Assembly: GCF_900753045.1 (NCBI RefSeq)
Contig: NZ_CAADXO010000034.1
Coordinates: forward strand, 4,936 to 68,935
Length of the DNA stretch: 64,000 nt
Reading direction: 5' to 3'
DNA from: an uncultured Phascolarctobacterium sp.
GTDB lineage: Bacteria; Bacillota; Negativicutes; Acidaminococcales; Acidaminococcaceae
The notes beneath the pieces were generated by a model. That model was given only the letters and a program-made list of their open reading frames with translations, had not been told where the DNA came from and ran no database searches. The position numbers and the translations under genes are program-made. Positions 58,284-64,000 of the stretch are shown in pieces. Position 1 is the first letter of the stretch, and every line of letters starts with the position of its first letter.

Positions 58284-59571
58284 AATTTTTAATGATTTTG
58301 CAAAAATTACAGATTGTCTTCATGCTACACCAATTTATTGTTCTCAAGGATATCCGATGGTAAGAGTAGAAAATGTTAATAATAGGTTTTTAAATTTGCA
58401 AAATTGTTTACAAGTTAGTGAAGAAACCTGTGATTTGCATAACAAGAATCATCGACCTCAAATGGGTGATATAATAATCACTAGAGTTGGTTCTTATGGG
58501 ATGATTGCTTTGGTAAATACTGAAGAAAAATTTTGCTTAGGACAAAATATAGCTATTATATCACCTTTTGCAAACAGTCGATTTTTTTATTACTATCTTT
58601 TATCGCCTTATATTCAAAAAAATATATATGGTAATTCTGGTGGTTCTAGTTATAAAAGTTTGAGTTTAGAACAAATAAGGAATCTGCCTGTAAATATTGA
58701 GGGGTTAAAAATTGAAAGAATAGGGGATTTATTGTATTTAATTGATTCCAAAATCGAACTCAACAACAAAATCATCTCTGAACTTGAATCCATGGCGAAA
58801 ATCCTGTATGACTACTGGTTTTTACAGTTTGATTTCCCTGACGAAAACGGCAAGCCCTACAAGTCCTCTGGTGGCAAGATGGTCTACAACGAGGAGCTTA
58901 AGAGGGAGATTCCTGAGGGGTGGGAAGTAAAATCACTTTCACAGGTTATTTTAAGTAGTAAAAATGGTGATTGGGGTAATGAAATCTCAAAAGCTGTTAA
59001 TGATGTTCAAGTAAGATGTTTTAGAGGTGCTGATTTTTCTTCTATTGTCAGTGATTATAATCTGACTGCTCCTATTAGATTTATTTCTGAATCCCATAGG
59101 GATAGATTATTGATGGATGGTGATTTGGTAATTGAAATTTCTGGCGGTAGTCCTACTCAAGCAACAGGTCGTATAGGTTATATAAACCAATCTTTTTTGG
59201 ATAGAAGCGATTGTGCTATGACATGTTCAAATTTTTGTAAAGCATTTGTTCCTTTGAGTAAAAATCATCAGTATTGGCTTTATCAAATTTGGAAATCATA
59301 TTACGATAATGGTATAATGTTTAATTTTGAATCTAAGACTACTGGCATTAAAAATTTGATGTTCGACGATTTTTGTGAAAGTATAAAAGTGCCTGTTCCT
59401 TGTCTAGAGCTTTTACAGGATTATCAAAATAAAGTTAGTGCCTTTTATAATTTAATCCAACGTAGTTTAAACGAGAATAGCGACCTCGCTTCTCTTCGCG
59501 ACTTCCTGCTCCCCATGCTGATGAACGGACAGGTAACTTTTAAAGACGCTGCTGAGGCGCATAATGATTAA
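58276..59571 (+). CDS. hsdS: Type I restriction enzyme, specificity subunit
   Basis: A 431-aa HsdS with two target-recognition domains. TRD1 covers about 1-150 and TRD2 about 220-390. They are separated by conserved coiled-coil segments, SKIELNNKIISELESMAKIL in the middle and a matching stretch before the C-terminal LRDFLLPMLMNGQVTF. The DNA is mosaic: both TRD-coding parts are AT-rich, while the spacer-coding parts (58741-58920 and 59470-59571) match the GC content of hsdM. This fits exchange of TRDs. The start at 58276 is coupled to hsdM. Confidence 0.9.
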   Translation: MNKIFNDFAKITDCLHATPIYCSQGYPMVRVENVNNRFLNLQNCLQVSEETCDLHNKNHRPQMGDIIITRVGSYGMIALVNTEEKFCLGQNIAIISPFANSRFFYYYLLSPYIQKNIYGNSGGSSYKSLSLEQIRNLPVNIEGLKIERIGDLLYLIDSKIELNNKIISELESMAKILYDYWFLQFDFPDENGKPYKSSGGKMVYNEELKREIPEGWEVKSLSQVILSSKNGDWGNEISKAVNDVQVRCFRGADFSSIVSDYNLTAPIRFISESHRDRLLMDGDLVIEISGGSPTQATGRIGYINQSFLDRSDCAMTCSNFCKAFVPLSKNHQYWLYQIWKSYYDNGIMFNFESKTTGIKNLMFDDFCESIKVPVPCLELLQDYQNKVSAFYNLIQRSLNENSDLASLRDFLLPMLMNGQVTFKDAAEAHND

Positions 59572-59591
59572 TTTGATTGGAGGTCTTGCAT

Positions 59592-59813
59592 ATGCCTAAA
59601 ACGGAAATCTCTTTTGAAATTGTTGAACATATCGGTGTTCTGAGCACCGGTTCTAAAGGCTGGACTAAGGAGCTTAATCTTGTGTCCTGGAACGGACGCG
59701 AGCCTAAGTACGACCTTCGCGAATGGTCTCCGGAGCATGACAAGATGGGCAAGGGCGTGACGCTCAGCAAAGAAGAGTTGGAGGCACTGAAAGGTATTTT
59801 GGAGAAACTGTGA
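59592..59813 (+). CDS. YdbC/PC4-like single-strand DNA-binding protein
   Basis: A 73-aa protein of the PC4/YdbC type: EIVEHIGVLSTGSKGWTKELNLVSWNG and KYDLREWSPEHDKMGKGVTLSKEELEAL, a beta-sheet followed by a helix that binds ssDNA and promoter DNA. ATG 59592 is preceded by TTGGAGGTCTTGCAT. It lies 20 nt after hsdS and before a terminator, so it is the last gene of the restriction operon; whether it takes part in the system is unknown. Confidence 0.8.
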   Translation: MPKTEISFEIVEHIGVLSTGSKGWTKELNLVSWNGREPKYDLREWSPEHDKMGKGVTLSKEELEALKGILEKL

Positions 59814-59845
59814 GTTAAATACGTGTTGTGCTATGAAAGCTTATG

Positions 59846-59881
59846 AAAAAAGCCGGCGGAAATTGGTTCCGTCGGCTTTTT
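59846..59881 (+). terminator. Terminator of the type I restriction operon
   Basis: AAAAAGCCGGCGGAA pairs with TTCCGTCGGCTTTTT (one mismatch) around a 5-nt loop. Confidence 0.88.
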
Positions 59882-59943
59882 GATATTGCATGCATATCAC
59901 TGTGGTGATATACTTAAACTAAGGCAGAATGGAGGCGATGAAG

Positions 59944-60636
59944 ATGGACAAAATAATTACGTTGTATCACGGTTCGGAGAATATCGTAGAGGTTCCGGCT
60001 TTTGGTAAAGGAAGACGTAATAATGATTTTGGGTTAGGCTTTTATTGCACGGAAAGTGAAGCTTTGGCGATGGAATGGGCTGTATCTGATTTGCATGATG
60101 GTTATGCCAATCGTTATACCTTAGATACAGAATACTTAAAAATACTCCATTTGAACAGTCCGCAATACACGATTCTGAATTGGATTACAGTTTTGGTTGA
60201 ACATCGCTTATTTACGCTTAAGAATCCTGTTGCCAGACGAGCAAAGCAATATCTGATTGATAATTTTGCAGTTAATGTGAATGCATATGATATCATTACC
60301 GGTTATCGTGCAGATGATTCTTATTTTGATTATGCAGAAACATTTTTAAATAATGGTATATCTGTGGAGCAACTGGCGAGGGCAATGCGTTTGGGAAAAC
60401 TTGGCGAGCAGATTGTTATTAAGTCGCAATATGCTTTTTCTAAGCTTCATTTTGAAGGTTATAACAATGCTGAAAAAGATAAATACTATGATAAGCGTTG
60501 CGATAGAAACAAAGAAGCTGATCGGATTTATGAGCAGATGTTGGAAGAAGAAAGCGATGGCTTATATATTCAAGACATTATGAGAGGACGGGTTGGTAAT
60601 GACGATGCACGCATACCCAGAAACGTATGTAAGTAA
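59944..60636 (+). CDS. DUF3990 protein, probable toxin
   Basis: A 230-aa protein with the DUF3990 N-terminus: LYHGSENIVEVPAFGKGRRNNDFGLGFYCTE (split: LYHGSENIV, then GRRNNDFGLGFYCTES), a fold related to ADP-ribosyltransferases, where HG...DFGxGFY are the NAD-contacting residues. Relatives are paired with XRE-type antitoxins. ATG 59944 is 8 nt after GGAGG; ATG 59929 overlaps that site. Its last 38 nt overlap the next gene. Confidence 0.7.
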   Translation: MDKIITLYHGSENIVEVPAFGKGRRNNDFGLGFYCTESEALAMEWAVSDLHDGYANRYTLDTEYLKILHLNSPQYTILNWITVLVEHRLFTLKNPVARRAKQYLIDNFAVNVNAYDIITGYRADDSYFDYAETFLNNGISVEQLARAMRLGKLGEQIVIKSQYAFSKLHFEGYNNAEKDKYYDKRCDRNKEADRIYEQMLEEESDGLYIQDIMRGRVGNDDARIPRNVCK

Positions 60637-61240
60637 AGCGCAGGATAGGCTCGGCGATGCTTTTGATTATGCCATCAACAGCTGCGATATAGCTGGCGAA
60701 GATTTTATGCATATGTTTGCCGGAAGTTCTGTCAGCAGGCGTATGGGGAAGGCGGATCCTAAATATATTCCGGGCAAAAGCGGTATAGAGATTGCGCTGG
60801 ATGTTATCAAGGAGGCGACAGGTAAAGAGCTGCATATAGAGCCAAAGGTTAACTATGGCCGGTCGCCGGAATACTGGATGGGCTGGGCGCTGGCGTATTA
60901 CCAATGGCGCTCGGACAGGCAGTATAAGGATATTTTTAAAGTAGTCAGCTATAAAGATTTGCAGAGAATGTATTATACGTTGCATGAGGCTGATGTTACT
61001 AAGTTTGCGGATATCATAGATAAGCTTATGCGAGAGCATTTTGCAGAAACGAACTTGAAACGCTTTCGTGGCTATACCGGTATGACGCAGTCGGAGCTTG
61101 CCCGCCGCTCCGGAGTCAGCTTACGCTCGATACAGATGTATGAACAGCGCCATAAAGATATTAATAAGGCGAGCGTGGAGACGGTTTGTAGGTTAGCGAA
61201 GGTTTTTGGCTGCGCTGTGGAGGATTTGCTGGAACACTAG
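60599..61240 (+). CDS. XRE-family protein, probable antitoxin of the DUF3990 protein
   Basis: A 213-aa protein. The N-terminal ~145 residues form a helical domain with YMGWALAY-like aromatic patches (PEYWMGWALAYYQWR). The C-terminal ~65 residues are a Cro/C1 HTH (TGMTQSELARRSGVSLRSIQ, then VETVCRLAKVFGCAVEDLL). It overlaps the DUF3990 gene by 38 nt, the coupling expected for a toxin-antitoxin pair. ATG 60599 follows GAGAGGACGGGTTGGTA. The antitoxin role is inferred from position and domain. Confidence 0.7.
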   Translation: MTMHAYPETYVSKAQDRLGDAFDYAINSCDIAGEDFMHMFAGSSVSRRMGKADPKYIPGKSGIEIALDVIKEATGKELHIEPKVNYGRSPEYWMGWALAYYQWRSDRQYKDIFKVVSYKDLQRMYYTLHEADVTKFADIIDKLMREHFAETNLKRFRGYTGMTQSELARRSGVSLRSIQMYEQRHKDINKASVETVCRLAKVFGCAVEDLLEH

Positions 61241-61260
61241 CGTTTAGGTTGGGAGTTGCA

Positions 61261-61452
61261 ATGAAAAAATATAAATGTCCTGTGTGCGGAAAGTATGAAT
61301 TTAAGCAGGCAGATGATTTTGGCGTTTGTCATCATTGTATGTGGGAGAATGACGGGATTCAAAATCATAATCCCGATTATGCAGGCGGTGCTAATAAGAT
61401 GAGCCTAAATGAAGCGCGCAAAGCGTATAAAGAGGGTAAGAAAGTATTGTAG
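61261..61452 (+). CDS. CPCC-type cysteine-rich protein
   Basis: A 63-aa protein with KCPVCG and CHHCMWENDGIQ, the two CxxC knuckles of the Cys_rich_CPCC family, and the typical GGANKMSLNEARKAY C-terminus. It probably binds zinc. Function is unknown; relatives are often next to toxin-antitoxin or nuclease genes. ATG 61261 follows TTGGGAGTTGCA. Confidence 0.75.
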   Translation: MKKYKCPVCGKYEFKQADDFGVCHHCMWENDGIQNHNPDYAGGANKMSLNEARKAYKEGKKVL

Positions 61453-61474
61453 TCGAGGTACGAGGAGTATCAAC

Positions 61475-61855
61475 ATGTTTAATTTTAGCAATTCTGTATT
61501 TAAATTAAGAAGTATTTCTGAGTCTGATGTAATAAAAGACATCAGAACCTTTATGTTACCCGGTGAGAATATCGTATCGGCCTTTCAATCTGGAAGAGAT
61601 CAGGTTGTATTTACTGATAAAAGAATAATAGCTTTGGACGTAAAGGGAATTACCGGTTCTCGAAAAGAATTTTCTACACTGCCGTATTCCCAAATTGTCC
61701 ATTTTACTGTACAGACGCCTGGCTTTTTAGAGTTTAACAATGATAGCGAGCTTGTTGTGGCATATCCTAACGGAGCGCTTATTCAATTCGAGTTTAGCGG
61801 CGGAAATGTTAATATCCTGGAAATCGCGCAAATAATCAGCAGATATGTTCTGTAA
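61475..61855 (+). CDS. PH-domain protein (YvbH/bPH type)
   Basis: A 126-aa soluble protein with a bacterial PH-like fold: ENIVSAFQSGRDQVVFTDKR, IIALDVKG and FSTLPYSQIVHFTVQTPG. The closing helix is VNILEIAQIISRYVL. These proteins have no established role. ATG 61475 is preceded by ACGAGGAGTATCAAC. The upstream extension from 61409 overlaps the CPCC gene and is rejected. Confidence 0.7.
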   Translation: MFNFSNSVFKLRSISESDVIKDIRTFMLPGENIVSAFQSGRDQVVFTDKRIIALDVKGITGSRKEFSTLPYSQIVHFTVQTPGFLEFNNDSELVVAYPNGALIQFEFSGGNVNILEIAQIISRYVL

Positions 61856-62208
61856 TTTTACTATAAGCTGATGATGAGCGAATGAAAAGCATGAAAGAAA
61901 CTATCGATACTAATAAAAAATTTGCAACGGATGAAGAAAAAGCTGCAAAGATGTTAGAGCTTTCTTCATAAGACAGAAATTCCCTGGCCTTACCTTGCGT
62001 AAAGTCAGGGAATTGTATTATATGCAGTTTTAATCGGAGCTGCTTCTCTTACTGAAATAGGGAAAGAATATATCGGTAGCTATGTGTAATATATGGTGTA
62101 CAGAATGTATTACAAAAGAATAGAGTTCTTGATGATTTTTCTCTTGCTATCTATCTGCTTACTAGCTATAATTATAATTAGAAAGATAACTAGAAAGGAG
62201 TTGGTAAA
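61856..62208. other. Spacer with a 29-aa frame and a hairpin
   Basis: A 29-codon frame (61882-61971) starting MKSMKETIDTNKKFA is too short to be called and may be a gene remnant. A hairpin AATTCCCTG (61978-61986) / CAGGGAATT (62006-62014), inner TTAC/GTAA, can act as terminator for the CPCC-PH genes. The rest shows no feature except an SD (GAAAGGAG) before 62209. Confidence 0.45.
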
Positions 62209-63540
62209 ATGCTAGAGAATAAGACTGTTGAATTCAAACGTCAGTATGTGGATGATATAAAATATGCTGTACTTGCTTTTGCTAATACGGATGGCGGCAA
62301 AATTTATATTGGCATTAATGATGACGGCAGCGTGCAAGGAGTGGAAAATCCTGATGCTGTTATGTTGCAGGCGATGAACATGATTCGGGATGCTATACAT
62401 CCGGATGTTACTGTTGCTGTGGCTTGTGATGTAGAAAGCATGCAGGAAAAGAATGTAGTTGTTTTAACTGTCCAAAGAGGAACTGCCAGACCTTATTACT
62501 TAGCAAGCAAGGGGATTCGTCCTGCCGGTGTTTATGTACGTCAAGGTGCATCTTCTGTACCTGCTTCAGAAACAGCTATTTTGCAAATGATTAAGGAAAC
62601 CAGTGGAGATAGTTACGAAGAATCTCGCTCTCTTAACCAGCAGCTTACCTTTGAGATTGCTGATGCTTATTTTGCCAATACCAATATTCCCTTTGGTGAA
62701 GCACAGAAGCGCTCTTTGCGTTTAATAAATGCAGATGGAACTTATTCCAATCTGGCGATGCTGCTTTCTGATCAATGCATTGCAAGTATTAAATTGGCTG
62801 TATTTGAAGGCAGTCACAAGACAGTGTTTCATGACCGTAGAGAATTACATGGCTCGCTTTTGCAGCAATTAGAGGATGCCTATGCTTACATTAATCAGTT
62901 TAATTATACGCGCGCAGAGTTCCCTGGCTTGCAGCGAGTTGAGAAACGTAATTATCCTCCGGAAGCTGTGCGTGAAGCTTTACTTAATTCAGTGATTCAT
63001 CGCGATTATGGAATTGGCGGGCCCACGTTGATTAGCTTATTTGATGACCGTATCGAATTTGTAAATATTGGCGGTTTGGTTAAAGGGATGTCACTGGCAG
63101 ATATTCAGCTGGGTGTATCTGTTTTGAGAAATAAGAATCTGGCGAATGTTTTTTACAGGTTGCATTTGGTTGAAGCATACGGTACAGGCTTGCTCAAGAT
63201 TCACGAATGTTATGCGGATGAAATGGTTAAGCCTAAAATTGAAGTTACGGATAATGCCTTTAAGATTACATTGCCTAACGTTAATTTTGTTCCTGCGAAA
63301 TCAATGCTGCCTTCTATGCAGCTTGCCGATGAACGGGAAGCTGATAAAAAGCAGCAGGAACGAGTGAATGTTGTTTTGGACTTGGCGCAGAAGCATTCGC
63401 AGATTACAAGAAACATGATAGAAAATGCTTTGCAGGTATCAACATCTACTGCACTGTTATTGATCAAAAAGATGGTGACTTTAGGTTTGCTGGCTAAAGA
63501 TGGCAGCGGACGTAATTTAAGCTATCATTTGGTACGATGA
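62209..63540 (+). CDS. AlbA_2/HATPase_c_4 regulator
   Basis: A 443-aa protein with an N-terminal Schlafen-type AlbA_2 domain (NKTVEFKRQY and FANTDGGKIYIGINDDGSVQGV, ~5-45), a central HATPase_c_4 region (REALLNSVIHRDYG and FDDRIEFVNIGGLVKG, ~260-310) and a C-terminal winged helix (ITRNMIENALQVSTSTALLLI). Such proteins are called transcriptional regulators or ATP-binding proteins; some Schlafen relatives act against phage. ATG 62209 follows AAAGGAGTTGGTAAA. It is directly beside an IS3 end. Confidence 0.75.
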   Translation: MLENKTVEFKRQYVDDIKYAVLAFANTDGGKIYIGINDDGSVQGVENPDAVMLQAMNMIRDAIHPDVTVAVACDVESMQEKNVVVLTVQRGTARPYYLASKGIRPAGVYVRQGASSVPASETAILQMIKETSGDSYEESRSLNQQLTFEIADAYFANTNIPFGEAQKRSLRLINADGTYSNLAMLLSDQCIASIKLAVFEGSHKTVFHDRRELHGSLLQQLEDAYAYINQFNYTRAEFPGLQRVEKRNYPPEAVREALLNSVIHRDYGIGGPTLISLFDDRIEFVNIGGLVKGMSLADIQLGVSVLRNKNLANVFYRLHLVEAYGTGLLKIHECYADEMVKPKIEVTDNAFKITLPNVNFVPAKSMLPSMQLADEREADKKQQERVNVVLDLAQKHSQITRNMIENALQVSTSTALLLIKKMVTLGLLAKDGSGRNLSYHLVR

Positions 63541-63579
63541 TAAAACCAAAACCGTCCTCATGTTGTTTTTACAGTGATA

Positions 63580-64000
63580 TGTACCCAGTTTTCTGGACAC
63601 CGCTAAAAATTTGAATAATTATATTTACATCATGGATGCTTCTCTGAATTTAGAGGGAGGCATCCATTTTTTTTAGCTTGAATTCTTTTGTTGTTATAAT
63701 AATCGATGTACTCAGCTATAGCGTTTGAAAAAGATTCAAACGAAGGGTAATCTTTTTCAAATCCGTAGAACATCTCGTTTTTTAATCTGCCAAAGAAAGT
63801 TTCCATAATGCAGTTGTCATAGCAGTTACCTTTTCTAGACATGGATTGAATGATTCCATGCTTTTGAAGTTCATTCCTATAAAATGCGTGCTGATATTGC
63901 CATCCTTGATCTGAGTGCATAATAAGACCTTTTACAGAAGGAAAACGTTCAAATGCCTTTTTCAGCATGTCCTTTATTTGCGCCATATCTGGATGTAGAG
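63580..64000 (-). mobile_element. IS3-family element (right end; continues past the window)
   Basis: An IS end with terminal TGTACCCAGTTTTCTGGACA (63580-63599), a TG-initiated inverted repeat of the IS150-like type, 30 nt from the transposase 3' end. The transposase runs out of the window on the right. Confidence 0.8.
63630..63999 (-). pseudogene. IS3-family transposase OrfB, C-terminal part with a frame change
   Basis: Minus-strand frame entering from the right edge. It shows the rve core: HSDQGWQYQH (second catalytic Asp), QSMSRKGNCYDNCIMETFFG (catalytic Glu) and RLKNEMFYG. The usual C-terminus (KWMPPSKFREASM) is not in this frame; it appears in the next frame after a run of eight A (RC of 63667-63674). 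The present frame ends early as NGCLPLNSEKHP. A one-base loss in the run, or slippage on it, explains this. The DDE residues are unaffected, so activity is not excluded. Confidence 0.75.

Overview
The window looks like chromosomal DNA from a diderm Firmicute of the class Negativicutes. The Gram-positive-style housekeeping genes (dnaG-rpoD, lgt, tRNA clusters, strong SD-led starts) sit beside two genes that only make sense with an outer membrane: an LptA/OstA-like periplasmic protein (11.7-12.1 kb, minus strand) and an OmpH/Skp-like chaperone (20.9 kb). Base composition is intermediate. An Acidaminococcaceae (Phascolarctobacterium-like) host is my best guess, but the genus is inference only.

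Layout. 0-6.5 kb: end of a PilT-like ATPase, a CPA2 antiporter, a D-amino-acid transaminase with a membrane partner, and a DUF2156/GNAT pair. 6.5-11.6 kb: a transferred block with integrative-element debris (excisionase-like gene, two small ORFs), a frameshifted HTH regulator, a C5 methyltransferase, a NotI-like endonuclease and an OLD-family nuclease. 11.6-15.9 kb: core genes (LptA-like, dnaG, rpoD, a CAT-anticodon tRNA). 16-26.3 kb: a nitrogen-heterocycle region with two PuuE-like deacetylases, an amino-acid-type ABC importer, an Asp/Glu/hydantoin-type racemase, skp/ompH, the molybdenum-hydroxylase maturation set yqeC-yqeB-xdhC, an NCS2 permease and mocA. No hydroxylase subunits are in the window. 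26.3-30.8 kb: tRNA-Arg, lgt, an alcohol-dehydrogenase remnant, carbonic anhydrase, aspartate ammonia-lyase under a palindromic operator, and a secreted protein. 31-40.4 kb: hipBA, a five-gene Opp/Nik-type ABC importer, an AbiEii-like nucleotidyltransferase pair and an ISL3 remnant. Three direct repeats carrying the tRNA-Glu 3' end and its terminator punctuate this stretch. 40.5-48.4 kb: sbcDC, xpt plus a second NCS2 permease, an amidohydrolase, a DUF3786-like gene and a five-tRNA cluster. 48.4-51 kb: small and secreted hypotheticals bracketed by two copies of a hairpin. 51.2-59.8 kb: a type I restriction-modification operon with two unusual leading genes. 59.9-63.5 kb: a DUF3990/XRE toxin-antitoxin-like pair, CPCC and PH-domain proteins, and an AlbA_2/HATPase regulator. 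63.58 kb to the end: the end of an IS3-family element.

The best candidate for an undescribed system is the 51.2-59.8 kb operon. A consensus promoter drives a methyltransferase-like protein that has lost the catalytic Asn-Pro of its NPPF motif and carries an S-subunit-like C-terminus. A small Rossmann-like protein of unknown function follows, and then canonical HsdR, HsdM and HsdS. Other points of interest are the NotI-like/Dcm/OLD cassette with a broken regulator, the tRNA-Glu-anchored nested repeats, an apparent AUU start codon at 4358, and tandem hairpins with covarying stems at 23.85-24.13 kb.
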